A DNA stretch of 64,000 nt from Marasmius tenuissimus (GCA_029532415.1 JAQOTA010000030.1:241151-305150), one strand, 5' to 3'. Positions 11,501 through 23,378 are shown, counted from the first letter of the stretch. Numbers and translations are program-made. The notes: generated from the letters alone by a model not told the origin.

Positions 11501-11888
11501 CTATCTCTTCTGCGTCAAGTTGCAGCACAAAGACACTTTACGAGTAGGAGAGGTTCACTTTTACTTCGTAGACAAAATCACCGGCAAGGAAAAGCATCTC
11601 GCCGTTGTGTCGCTATTTGGGGAACCCAATAAAGAACTCTACGAGAGGTCGAGCAAGACCTACAGCACAATGGAGCACCATCGTGACATTGATGTTCACG
11701 TTGTTGAGGTCAAGTCCATACTCTCGGTTGTCATCATGGCACCAGATCCTCACTATAAATGCAGGATTCAGGACGGCTCCGAGAACAACTGTTGGTTTAT
11801 GGTTGAGAAGCCTGGCCTCACAATTTTGGGATTACAAGGGTTTAATGAAGCAGAGGACGAGTCACTAGCCAGTCAGGAGGGATTATAA
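8554..11888 (+). pseudogene. Tnp2-family (CACTA/EnSpm-like) transposase, inactivated
   Basis: One reading frame can be followed over about 1070 codons from the ATG at 8554. It uses two introns: 8950-9009, with a TACTAAC branch site, and 11461-11519. The frame is broken by six in-frame stops: TGA at 9331, 10945, 10957, 11137 and 11242, and TAG at 10351. The protein has a disordered N-terminus, a Cys-rich segment (CLSCEYCQQPRFD), then the Tnp2 core: FTWIPIGLQLQALWR, a candidate first Asp in VLSIDSAQLYR, LPGGFIGGPNKPKHIDSF, a second Asp in LACADGPCMASL, a GHHGKVHCHYYC zinc-like loop and FPGDIMHLLCLNIPDL. Further on, QWVMEHTIGNLGEEV matches the conserved C-terminal part of the family. It would have cut and pasted DNA in the nucleus; as it stands it cannot make a full protein. 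Confidence 0.8.
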
Positions 11889-12761
11889 TATTTTTAACTT
11901 GATTACTTTGTATATCTAGACTGTCGTTGACCCTTGTATGAATGTACTGGCCACTGCGCACCTATTACCAGAGCATTAGCGCCAGCGACGTCACCGGCTG
12001 TTCAACATACTGACCGGCAGTTTTGCTTAGTCACTAATTCCCTCTCTCTCTCTTACTTCCACCTGTCAAAATACATATGGGTTTGAAGGTGCGTAAAACT
12101 CAACTCATACCGGTTTTTTTTTCACCTGCTAATAAGACTTGAACCCGAAGGCCCTCTTGTGTCAGTCTTGAAAACTCTTGTGACTGCGGTGGAAAAATGG
12201 TTCGGAAATGAATTGTCTCAGGTCTGGATAAAAGGTATGCAAATTCTTATTTGATTCATGTGTTATCAACCAGCTGAACACATGAAAAATTTGGGTGCTT
12301 CATGAAGGTTGAGTGCTAGAACTTGTACCTGGCCTACCCGCCCCTCGTACATCGTAAATCCCCTCGGTGGCCACGACATTGGGCTCAAATCAACATGCTC
12401 AACTGTGAAGAACCCGACGGTGCTTGACTATTCTGGAAACCTTAGTCCTCCTGAAAATAGAGGCTATGAGAGCCGTGATGGTTCCCAGATCCACCATAAA
12501 CACCATACATCCCCCTTTCGATTCCAGACAACCTACTCCCCACGCAAACTGCAGCAAGACATATGTTCTGAGCTCTACCGACAGCGCTACGTCTCTATCA
12601 GACCAGCTTTGGTCTCACCTCCCTAGTCTCTTGGAGGCGCATGTGTCCTTACGCCAGCGCAACAACGTGGACCCCAACTCGACTGTACCCAAGAGGTGCA
12701 TTGGTACCCCAGAGATGCATCGACCCCTCAAACTCGTCACCGAACCTCGTCTCTCACCAAC
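11889..12761. other. 3' flank of the transposase, no gene seen
   Basis: The open frames at 12309-12786 show no family features. I could not find a right terminus for the transposase element; it may lie here or have been lost before the Copia insertion at 12767. Confidence 0.4.
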
Positions 12762-12766
12762 AGTCC

Positions 12767-13285
12767 TGATGAGCCAGCATAGTTAAAGTGCACAGTGGGT
12801 ATAACGAAGTAAACCTCACATGGGTAATACACAGAGTGTTCTTGTAGTCTTTGAGATGCTTGAGAAGAGGTGATAATCGAGTAGATTGTCCTAAGGCTTA
12901 AGGCCTTTCATCCAGTCTTTTATACATAAGTTTCTGGTACATGTAATGAGTATTACACTAACTGAAACTACTACTAGAAGTAGGTATTCGGCCCTAAAGG
13001 CGTAAAAGACATTAGTACTGTGTAAGTACTTCTACCATGAATGGTAGTATGCTTGGTGAGCATAGTCGTGTTTGCCTCATGTATTGGAGGCTCTACTTAT
13101 GCTATTGGATAGCGACTGTCTATAGTGTCATATATGATGAAACTAGATGTACGTAGTAAGATACGTAGACAGAGACGTAGTACTTGCATGAGGACGCAAG
13201 TGTTCTAGAGGCGTAGCTCTATAAATAGTGTGACGCGTAAACAACACGTCAACAGTGTATCACATGATTTCCATCATGTTCAACA
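12767..13285 (-). repeat. Copia 3' LTR
   Basis: 519 bp, plus strand starts TGATGAGCCAGC and ends CATGTTCAACA (TG...CA on the element's own strand as well). Nearly identical to 21421-21939; the differences are at the GCTTG(A/C)GAAG site and in a six-base patch after GCGACT. Confidence 0.93.
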
Positions 13286-13294
13286 CTCCCCCTC
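13286..13294 (-). other. 3' polypurine tract of the Copia element
   Basis: GAGGGGGAG on the minus strand, directly abutting the 3' LTR. This is the expected primer for plus-strand DNA synthesis. Confidence 0.75.
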
Positions 13295-13320
13295 ACTAAG
13301 TTCATCATGCGATCATGGAA

Positions 13321-16300
13321 CTAGTGAAATGTTAACCCTAAAGATTGCCTGAACAATTCGAACTTTGTTCTGCCAAGATTCTTCGTAAGAAGATCAGCAG
13401 GTTGTTTAGCAGTTTCAACGAAATAGATTTGAGTCTTTCCGTGTTCCACTGCTTCCCTGATGAAGTGGTATCGATTGTCGATGTGTTTTGTTCTTTTATC
13501 AGTAGCTTCATTGCTGCTGAGAAAGATAGCGCCTTGATTGTCGCTAACACATGGAACTGATCGAATAGGGAAGTTCAATTCGTTCATTAACGACTTCATC
13601 CAGCAAGCCTGACGTGTACAGTCAGATAGAGCCATATACTCTGCTTCCGTGGATGATAATGCAACCGTTTTCTGTTTCTGAGAGACCCAGCAAACTGGTG
13701 CATTAGCAAGCTTTACGATATATCCAGTCTGTGATCGACGATCATCTTTATCAGTTGCCCAATCAGAGTCAGCAAAAGCAAGTAGTCCTTGGTTGGATCT
13801 ACCATCGTAAATGAGTTCGTACTTTGCAGTGTGAACAAGGTATTTCACGATGTAAAGTGCCTTCTGGAGGTGTTCCTGATTAGGATTAGCTCCATACTGT
13901 GACATCTTGATTACAGCAAAGGATATGTCTGGTCTCGTTCCGAGAGCCAAGTAAAGTAATGATCCGATAACCGATTGGAATCTATGCCTAATCTCGGGAT
14001 TAACCTCCCCCTGGTTTTGGGTTGGGTTATAGCCTTCTGGCAAAGGCGTATATGCCGTCTTGGCGTTCAGAACTCCGAATTTACGAATTATCTTTTCAAG
14101 ATAGTCTCGCTGATCAAGGATCAGTCTGCGATTCTTCCGATCTTGAGTAATTCGCATTCGCAGAAATTCTGTTGGCTCGCCTAAATCTCGGCATTCCCAG
14201 ATTTTCATGAATTCGCTTTTTAGTCTGTTGACAAGGTTGCGATCAGGACCCATAAATAAAGCATCGTTGACATAGACGACGGCAATGACCATATTGCCAT
14301 TCTTGTTGAAGACATATACGCCAGCATCGGATAAGCATTGTTTGAATCCCAGACATTTCATGGATTCAGTACATTGACGCCACCAGGCACGAGAAGCCTG
14401 TTTTAATCCGTACAATGCTTTGCGTAACCTCCAAACCTTGCTGGAGTCTGTAACGAAGCCTTCGGGTTGTTCCATGTAAATCTCCTCATCTAAGGCACCA
14501 TAAAGAAATGCTGTTTCAATGTCTAGCGCAGAGATCTCCCAATCTTCAAGCGCTGCTAGTGCCAATAGAAGTCGTACGGTTTCAAATCGTACTACAGGAG
14601 AGAACAACTCGTTATAGTCTATCCCTTGTTTCTGCGAAAATCCTTTCGCAACAAGTCTTGCCTTTTTACGGCCATCAGACTTGATGTCAAATACCCAGCG
14701 GGATTTCACCGCTTTTCGGCCTTTGGGTAGTGTGACCACATCAAAGACGTTTCTATCTTTGAGTGATTGTAATTCCAGTCTGCATGCTGCTTCCCAAGAT
14801 GGTCGTTCATCTTTAGGACGCTTCTGGACTTGTTTGTATGTCCATTCACGAACGTTATCATAACTACTGGCTTGAAGACCATATAGTTGATGACCGTTAT
14901 TCAGCAAGTAAACCAAGTAACTTTCTCCCCCTTGCTGAGCAAGATTGCTCATATCGTCATCCGTGTCCATAGGGGCAGCTGGATCAGGAACCCTACTTGG
15001 TATTGTTTCAGGTTCATTTGTCGGATTAATCTGACTTTGCCAGCGTGCTTGAGAATCGATATCGCGCTCGATCTCAACAGGATGTCGATTTCCGTAAACA
15101 TTAAACGGACGATTTGGAGTTACTCTATTTCTTGGAGGGTTTCTTCTGGCAGCTGCTGGTGGAGGAGCTCGTAAGTTCTACCACTCATCATAGTCAGCCT
15201 GGCGAAATCCAAATGGATTTGTCCATCCAGAAGAACCAGCAGACCATGGATCCGGACCATACTGATTAGGATTGTGATCGGAGCCTTTCGGTGATCCGAA
15301 TCCATCAGCATTTGGATGATTGCCGTTGTGCACATCATCGCTTTTATCATCCGGGATAGGATCCAAGGGAGGATCTCCCCCAGGCTGATGATCGTCATCA
15401 TCTGATCCTGGTGGAGGTGGAGGATTGAAGAAATCATCATCATTGTGATGATCTTCGTGGCCATCATATGGGTACGTTGGAAAGGGTATAGACCGGACAG
15501 GTTTGTCGGTTTTATCAAACTCTATGGATCCGGGCACTTCTTTTTGACATTTAGGAAACCAGTTTTCATCGAAAACTGCTTGTGGAGTAATGTATACAGA
15601 ATTGTTGGTTGTTCGAAAGAATCGATAAGCTTTTGATCCGCTCTCGTAACCAATGAAGATCATTGCTTCAGAGTGTGGAGCAAGCTTATTTTTACGTTTC
15701 GGTATGTATGCATATGCACCACATCCGAACATCCTGAAGTATGAAATATCAGGCTTCTTATTCTCAAACAACTCAACTGGAGTTCTGTATTTCCTTGAAC
15801 GAATAGGAGTTCTATTGTAGATATGGACGGCTGTGAGAATTGCAAATTCCCACCAGTTTTCAGGAGCACAAGCCTGAAAGCGCATAGCTTCAGATTTTTC
15901 TCGTAAAGTACGATTAAATCTTTCTGCTCGTCCATTCTGTTCATGCACGTTGGGAGAACCTCTTTGTGGAAATATTCCTAGAGAGTTATACCAATCCCAT
16001 TGTTCATTTGAAAAGAATTCTCCCCCTCAATCAAAATGCACACTTTTGACTTTTTTATTAGTCTGGCGCTCTACAAGAGCTAGCCAATTGCGCAATTTCT
16101 GATCTGTATCGCTCTTTTTACGAATTGGATATACCCATCCGTATGATGTTGCATCATCGAATAAGGTTAAAACATATTTGTTTTGATAGTAAGAGCGAGT
16201 TGGATATTCTATCAAATCACCGTGCACGAGCTCAAGAGGCTCCTTAGCTTGTTTTGAGGATAAAGGGTACGATTTGGCAACCATTTTGCCTTTGGCACAG

Positions 16301-19300
16301 CCTCGGCATGGTTTCGTTTCTCCCTTCGAAGTAACCAACTTCGTTGGAAGCCCTTTAACATTATCCATTAATTTTCCTAAGACTCTGGGATCACAGTGTC
16401 CCATACGTCTGTGCCATAATTCAGAAGTATTGAAAGATACAACAGATGTGAAGGAAGTTTCTTCCACAAGAACCTTTGCGTTCATCCATCGTAAAGGATC
16501 ATCTTTATGGCTTGGGTAAAAGCTCATTAAAAGAGAACCATCTTTCTTGCTCCGGATCAAAGTCTCTGGAGAGTCCAGTATAGTATAGTAACCTATACTC
16601 CGGAACTTCCCACTAGAGATTAAATGATGTGGGCTGTCGGGATTATACATCACTGGGTATAACTTTGTGACTTGCGTCACTCCTGCGCTATTGGTGTGTC
16701 GGATGAGGACAGTACCATAGCCTACTATTTGCACATTTGCTTTATCACCCGCTGATGTAGTAAGACCTATTGGCATTTCCAAGGTCTGATAGTCTGAGAA
16801 ATCCGTTTTATACGGAGTCATATGCGCTGATGCCCCACTATCAAGTAGCCAGGCATTTTGCGTATTTCTCACTTCACAATCACTCGAAAATGCAGCAGAA
16901 AACGACTTGTATTTCGTCGTTGCATATACAGAAGAAATACTACATTTCCTTGGTACTGAGTTCCTTAGGATATGATAGTTCTGCATCAAGGATTTAGTGA
17001 AAGTTTGACTATTAGAACTTTGAAAAACTTGCCAGTCTCCACGATCGTTGCTTTCAGCCCAATCGTTATCAACTCCTTCAAGTCCATCTCCATAGTCACT
17101 ATCATCAAAGTACCGTTCATGCCATTGAAGCGGTTCTTGATTCTGACTTTGGAATCCTTGACGAACAAGAATCTCTCGTCTTGTTCTGAGTTCTTCTTGA
17201 TAACATTGATTAGCGGCATCTTCAACTTCTATCCAAGCTTCCAATTGGCGTTTATAGTTCTGCCATTGAACGAATCTTGTGGCTTGATATGGCTGATTGT
17301 CATTAACAACCATAGTAATATTACCAATACTTGTGCCATTAGCAACATGTAAGGGCATTCCATTGGTCCTTAGTCCAATTACTGCAGGTCCGTAATTCTC
17401 GAATTGAGAGTGTCGGGGATCACTTGAAGATGTAACCCAGGGATCAACCTCAGGTTGTTCATCTACTGGACTAAGTCTTTCCGGTTGATCTGGTGGAGCA
17501 GTGGTTGGGCGAGAAGGTACTTCAATGTAATCCTCCTCTAAGGATTGTATGCCATAAAAAGATTCGGGAGAGCTTGGAGGTGTGTGAACGATTTGGTCCT
17601 GCCATTGTCGTACTCGAGGTGGTGTAGTTGCGGGGCGATTTATGTATTCATGGGTAGTAGGGACTGGAGATTTGGAACGATTTAGTGACTCGGCTAATTC
17701 CATGAAATCTCCAGGGTATGTTCTTGGTCGTTCATTGAAGTGACCACCCTCGAGTTCTCTTCGAGGAATATCAGCCTGAGTCATGGGAACAGACATTCTA
17801 ATGTTGTTCATCCATTTGTACAAGTGCGTATGCCATTTATGAACGTCTGGAAGACTAAGGTGAGGGATAAAGCGAACCCAGCGCCTATTAAACCCTGGTT
17901 GTCTCCATTGAGATGTTCTAAATTGACTCGCTCTTATGTCTGTCGTTCCGAATAACCATTTTCCTTCAAGACCAAGCTTGACTAACGAATGCCAGAAGAT
18001 AGGATTCATCACTTGTATAGGAAGTGTGAAGTTCTTCTTATTTACTCGGAAAACTTCATCCACCGAAGTTGAACGAGGGTTTTTCACTCGTTGAACAAAA
18101 TCTTCAACGGTGCTGATCCAAGTTTTATTATTGATCTCAGCTATAACCGTCGATAGGTGTTGAAGGTTCCAGGTTTGGTATTCGTAATGAAGCGTAAACT
18201 TGGTATCTTCTACTGTTTCCACATGTAATATCCTTTGTTGTATACGCAATTCATGAAGAGCTTGACGAGGTGTCATGTTATGCACTGCATCTTTTCTGAT
18301 AGGATACATAACGACATATTCTCTGGTCCTGATCAGAATCCAGATCCAAAGATTATGGTCTGGAGAGTTGCGTATTAATTTATAACGCATTCTGATCATG
18401 GATGCCTTCAATGCTATGTCATTAGTCATCTGATCTCCGAAGTCTCGGAATTCTTCAACGACAGGAATTGGGAGTCTAATCCCATTTATTATATGTGGTC
18501 TATTATTCCTAAGGTTAACTCGTCGCATCATGTTGTCATGTTGTTCTTTGTATTCTTGTAAGAATCGCCATTCAACTTTTCTATTGATGAGAGGTGGCTT
18601 TATGATGTCATCTCCATCTTGAGAATAGTTTTCTGGTCTGAACAGATGAACAAAATCGGCGTGGTTCCTAGGAAACATAGAATTTGCCCATGGTCCATAA
18701 TCATCAGGAGGTGATGAAACTGTTACACGTATGTTTTCTTGTGTGGGTGATGCTACTTCGAGATTCTCACCTTGGTCAACTTCGTCCGCAGGCAAAGTAT
18801 GATTAGGTGTCGCCTCTCGTCGTGGCATTGTGAAGATGATCTCTTCATTACTATGCGCACCATAAGAGTATTCAGAACATGTATGACTATCATTTGATGA
18901 ATTATCAGATGAAGAGTCACTATCAGGTTCCGTTGGAGTATCAGAGATATACACCAAAGATGGTATCTCGTCTCCATCGCTGTCTATGTTTGAATTGGAA
19001 ATAGTAGCTGAAGCGATAGCTTCTTCTACTTGTCGAACTTGTTCATCTAGTTGAACAGTTCGTCTATTGTTCCATTCTTGTACAGAAATGTGTCGTACAG
19101 GACGATCTTCTCTGTCAGCAGCGATTCTTTCTTCTAGGCGTGCTTGTTGAAGATCATACGTGTTTTGGAATGGGTTTGGTGCAGATGTGCTACCAGTGGG
19201 GTAGTGGTAGGACATATGAACGTTTACTGGCCCAGCCATTTCTCGTTCAAAAACTGAGCTAATTTGCTCGTTTACTGCATTAATTCGATTCTGGTATTCA

Positions 19301-20409
19301 GAAGGTTTCTCAGAAGGTTCAAGTACCGCAGTATGCGATTGTTGCCCCCCTTTTTGAGTATCCTTCTTCTTTCCTTTGCCTTTTCCTTTGCCCTTTTCTC
19401 CTTTCTTCTTCCCCTTTTTGGAAGAAGATCCACCTTGGTTCTGATTGTTCTGGTTCTGGTTGTTGTTTTTATTATTGTTCTTCTTTTGATTCGCAGAAGT
19501 ACCAGAACAAGACTGATCAGACCATTTGGGAGGAGAGTTAAATCTATTAACACCAGAAATTTTGGCGTTATGGGCGGTGTAGGCAGCAGGACCAGAGTGA
19601 ATCCCATTCCTTCTATTCCATTCATTTGTTATTGCAGCAATCAAATCGGTAGGTTTAAGTTCTTCCTTCTTCATACGGGATACTTGCTGCTTGAAAAGCT
19701 GCCAGCGCTTTTCATTAAGCTTGGCTGTGATCATTAAACACAGCAAATCATCCGAAATATCTACTCCATGATCCTTAAGTTGGTCCCTAACAGTCAGCAT
19801 GTAACTGATTCCTGGGACTGGATTAAGGTGTTCAGGAAGTTGGACGTTATGCAAGTCCGTATATAGATTCATCATCTTTGAAGAGGATTGAACTCCAAAT
19901 GTAGATTTGAGTTTAGATAAGGTTGAAACTACCGAAGTTTTATCAACATGCGCGTCGTGAGCACGACGAGTTCGCATTTTGATAATACCAATTACTTTGT
20001 TACGCCTAGAAGTCCACTCAATTAGAGCGGTAGCTTCCCCTGAAGTAGCAGGAGAGGATGTTTCAGGCATTTCTTCATCCAAGGCTTGAGGTATGCCTTG
20101 GGTAAAGAGGTAACCTTCAAGTAATCGGTACCAGTCTTCGAAATTCGAACCATCATCTAGCAAAACTGGAATGATACTGATTCCTCCTGACCCAGCAGGA
20201 AAGTTGCTGTCCGCAACCTGAGAGTACAATGGTTCCATATTGTAGTTAAAAACTTCTACAGAATTTTCTACTTCCGTTCCCAGAGTATATCCCGGCGTAT
20301 TGCGAACAAACGTTGTTGGAGGATTACCACTTGGGGAATGAGAAGGAGACCTAGATCCTGATTGAGACATATTGAGGTCTGCCAAAAGTCCCGTGAGCAT
20401 ACTCTTCAA
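13321..20409 (-). pseudogene. Copia Gag-Pol polyprotein with two stop codons
   Basis: A single frame runs from the ATG at 20409 to the stop at 13321. Two in-frame stops interrupt it: TGA at 16029-16027 and TAG at 15180-15178. In order: a Gag region (FEDWYRLLEGYLFTQGIPQA) without a visible CCHC knuckle, a Lys/Asn/Gly-rich basic stretch, a very long spacer, protease (WLLDSGASAHM at about residue 1186), GAG-pre-integrase HHCC zinc motif (LWHRRMGH ... CRGCAKGKM), integrase Asp in HGDLIEYP, Asp just before the first stop, Glu in NGRAERFNRTL, reverse transcriptase (WVFDIKSDGRKKARLVAKGF, LDIETAFLYGALDEEIYMEQ) and RNase H (AFADSDWATD, ALSSTEAEYMAL). The RT box is YVND instead of YVDD. Confidence 0.9.
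16020..16028 (-). other. Internal copy of the polypurine tract
   Basis: The nine bases GAGGGGGAG are identical to the 3' tract and lie inside the integrase region. Ty1 is known to use a second, central polypurine tract in its integrase region; here this is only inferred from sequence and position. Confidence 0.4.
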
Positions 20410-21407
20410 ATATAGAAGGGTGGAGCCAAGAGAGTGTCAATCGACGAAGGCTTCTAAGAAGCACCCATAAATAAATAGGGTTCGATGCACACCGAGAAAT
20501 GCTCCAAAGATCTAGGACTTTTAACAGGCTGTATGCGTCAAACAGATCATGGGGTGTACCACGTGCAGGTAGTGCAGGGGAGTTAATCTGGTTACGAAGC
20601 CCTGCCCAATTGCTAGGGTCTTACAACGTTCCCAGTGTGTATCGGTGTCTGGTGTCCCATCGTGCTATCTGGTCTCAACCCCAGACTAGCAAAAGTATGA
20701 GTGATCAGCTCATACTGTCCGAATGACCCATAGAAAGTTATTATTAAACCTAATCATCCATATGAATTGAGTTCATGCACCCTCTGCCTTAGGCATGTCG
20801 GTGACCAGAAAGCAATCATAGGTGAGTTAGAGTTTAACAATAACGTGGAAGAGAGGGGTCATCGGAAAGGGAGTCCCTGTACATACTAAAATGGCCATGT
20901 GATACCGTAAAATTGTATAGTATCAAAACCTAGTTGTAAGGAGATCACATCTCCCAGCATGTATGTCATGCCCGGTCTTGTGACCGTCAGGAATCATGGC
21001 GAGTTGGTTTATAAGCACAACCCCATAGACCCCTAAACGATGCCTCATGGTGAGGATCATCGCCAACCATTGGTTTTCATCGGCATTAGGCAGTGATAAT
21101 ATAAGATCAAAGCCCAATCCAGGTTATCAGCAGGGAGACAGAGCCACATGCGCGGATAGGTCTATGCCGAAGAAGATGAAGCCAAAACAGTATGTACATG
21201 CGTTCGTGCAACATGCAACAGTACAGGGACATAGTGGATAGGTGTAAAGGGAACTAACAACCCTTGACCTTGACACCAGATGATGACAAGCCCGACATCG
21301 CTAGAGACTTCCATAACCCATGTAGGTTACAGGTCGTCCGCTAGGATGGTGGCCACACACGGGAGCTAGGCTACTCCGATCATAACATCGACCTGACCAC
21401 CGCTTGC
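20410..21407 (-). other. Copia untranslated leader
   Basis: About 1 kb between the primer site and the Gag start, without a plausible coding frame. It is expected to carry dimerisation and packaging signals; none can be identified by eye. Confidence 0.6.
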
Positions 21408-21420
21408 GGGGCCCATAACC
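21408..21420 (-). other. Primer binding site for half of initiator tRNA-Met
   Basis: Directly inside the 5' LTR the element strand reads GGTTATGGGCCCC. This is complementary to the anticodon stem-loop of eukaryotic initiator methionine tRNA (GGGCCCAUAACC), not to its 3' CCA end. Drosophila copia and yeast Ty5 are known to prime from a cleaved initiator tRNA half-molecule, so the same mechanism is inferred here. Confidence 0.7.
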
Positions 21421-21939
21421 TGATGAGCCAGCATAGTTAAAGTGCACAGTGGGTATAACGAAGTAAACCTCACATGGGTAATACACAGAGTGTTCTTGTA
21501 GTCTTTGAGATGCTTGCGAAGAGGTGATAATCGAGTAGATTGTCCTAAGGCTTAAGGCCTTTCATCCAGTCTTTTATACATAAGTTTCTGGTACATGTAA
21601 TGAGTATTACACTAACTGAAACTACTACTAGAAGTAGGTATTCGGCCCTAAAGGCGTAAAAGACATTAGTACTGTGTAAGTACTTCTACCATGAATGGTA
21701 GTATGCTTGGTGAGCATAGTCGTGTTTGCCTCATGTATTGGAGGCTCTACTTATGCTATTGGATAGCGACTCTTAACAGTGTCATATATGATGAAACTAG
21801 ATGTACGTAGTAAGATACGTAGACAGAGACGTAGTACTTGCATGAGGACGCAAGTGTTCTAGAGGCGTAGCTCTATAAATAGTGTGACGCGTAAACAACA
21901 CGTCAACAGTGTATCACATGATTTCCATCATGTTCAACA
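21421..21939 (-). repeat. Copia 5' LTR
   Basis: 519 bp, the partner of 12767-13285. It should hold the element's promoter; a CTATAAATAG box at about 21871 on the plus strand is present in both LTRs. Confidence 0.93.
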
Positions 21940-21944
21940 AGTCC

Positions 21945-23023
21945 TACGTGACCTCGTCTCTGACCTAGATCCCCCATTTGTTGACTTTTGTCTGTCGTCG
22001 ATGCAGACGCCATACCTCCAAACCACATCTTGGAATCTTCACAGCCCTGGCTCTCTGAGTTTGAAGCTCAACTGTCGAATCTTGGTAGTGGAAGAATGAT
22101 TTTTGGTGGGCTGAACGGTTGGATTGAGTTGGATTGGTCGACAGCAGCGAGCTTTGATGACCATGTCATCTTGATACTCCATCATATCTCCTCGTTAATG
22201 GTGCCAGTCGCTTGCAGTCGTTGACGACGATAGTCCCCACTGGATGCCAATGTTTTTATCACTGTGCGAGGCGTTGGCAGCTTTGTTGTGAGCGGCTGCT
22301 TAAAATTTCAGACACGAAAATATAAGTGCCAGCAACAATGTGACTACTTTCTCTCCCTACTCCAATGTCTGTGGCCTGAAGCACTTGTTCCTTCAAATAC
22401 ACTATCATCAGCCTCATTATTGTCCAAATCATCTCCAAAACCACCTTCACTCCGTTCCGTCTCTCTCGACACCCAATATCACTCTCCATCCTTTGAAACT
22501 CCACCAATGTACCAAATAATGAGCTCCTCCACTCCCTCGCAAGATACGTCAGCTCTTTAGTCATCTTTGGCTGAGACGAAGGCGACAAGGACAATGACAA
22601 CAAACAATAGCTTTGTCGAGGTTTGTGTCGAACTTTCACCCTCTGTGCCATCCATCTTCACATCCTCCGCCTACTCCTTGCCTTTTCCTTCCTCCGCCAG
22701 CAGATCTGGATCAGCCCTCTCTTTCTCGTTTTCCTTCAACCTCTGAATCATAGCACCCAAAAACCCAAAATAATGGTGAATAGCGGCGGTATTTGACATA
22801 CTTGTGCAGGAAAGTAGGGTCGGGAATGACTCGATGCGACCGTGGGTCCTTCGGCGAGTAAATGTTATCTTCGGGTTTTGGGGAGGTATGTACACCCATG
22901 AATCTCTCGCATCTCTTCTCACCACCCTGCTCAGACAAGAAATTTCCACGTCAAATTCGTAATGCCCGTTGAACAGGTCCTCCAACCCGGCTCTGGAGTT
23001 CTCCATGACAGCCTGTAGATCTT
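21945..23023. other. No recognisable gene
   Basis: Open frames on both strands (for example 22264-22560 plus, 22259-22651 minus and 22671-23105 minus) overlap each other and show no domain. The minus-strand frame ending at 22671 runs into antisense ubiquitin sequence, so it is not trusted. Confidence 0.4.
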
Positions 23024-23378
23024 TATGAAGACCCCCCGCCAGCAAGATTTTCTCCTCGGGGTCGAGTCGTCGGACACCATTGACAATGTCAGGGCAAAAA
23101 TTCAAGACTATGACATTCCTCCCTATCAGCGTCTCATCTTCGCCAGCAAACAGCTAGAGCATGGCGAACTCTTTCTGACTACAACGTCCAGAACGAGTCC
23201 ACTCTTCCCTCCTTCCTTTGTTTTCTTCACGATATTCGAGACCATCGTCTTGGAGGTCGAGTCGTCTGACACCATCGACAATGGCAAGGCGAAGATCCAG
23301 GACAAGGAGGGCATCTCCAACCAGCAGCGTCTCATTTTCGCCGGAAAGCAGTTGGAAGATGGCCGCACCCTCACTTAA
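23024..23378 (+). pseudogene. Polyubiquitin remnant (two broken units)
   Basis: Two successive ubiquitin-like segments are readable: [16 protein letters not shown] ... [11 protein letters not shown] at 23050-23160 and [20 protein letters not shown] ... [17 protein letters not shown] at 23250-23375. The first unit changes frame near 23165 ([11 protein letters not shown] follows in another frame). The second stops directly after GRTLT, before the DYNIQ part and the C-terminal LRLRGG needed for conjugation. The first also lacks its N-terminal MQIFVKTLTGK part. The segment cannot make ubiquitin and looks like a decayed fragment caught between transposons. Confidence 0.8.

Larger units (their letters stand above)
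12767..21939 (-). mobile_element. Full-length Ty1/Copia LTR retrotransposon
   Basis: The element is 9173 bp, flanked by the 5-bp target duplication AGTCC (12762-12766 and 21940-21944). Both LTRs are 519 bp and differ at about five positions (roughly 1 percent), so insertion is fairly recent. Domain order in the single long frame is Gag, protease, integrase, reverse transcriptase, RNase H, which defines Ty1/Copia (Pseudoviridae-type) elements. Primer site, polypurine tract and internal leader are all present. The coding frame has two stops and an altered catalytic residue, so it is not autonomous now, though it could still be mobilised in trans. Confidence 0.93.

Noticed and set aside
22671..23105. 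144-codon minus-strand frame
   Set aside because: Its first part is antisense to ubiquitin sequence and the rest has no domain.
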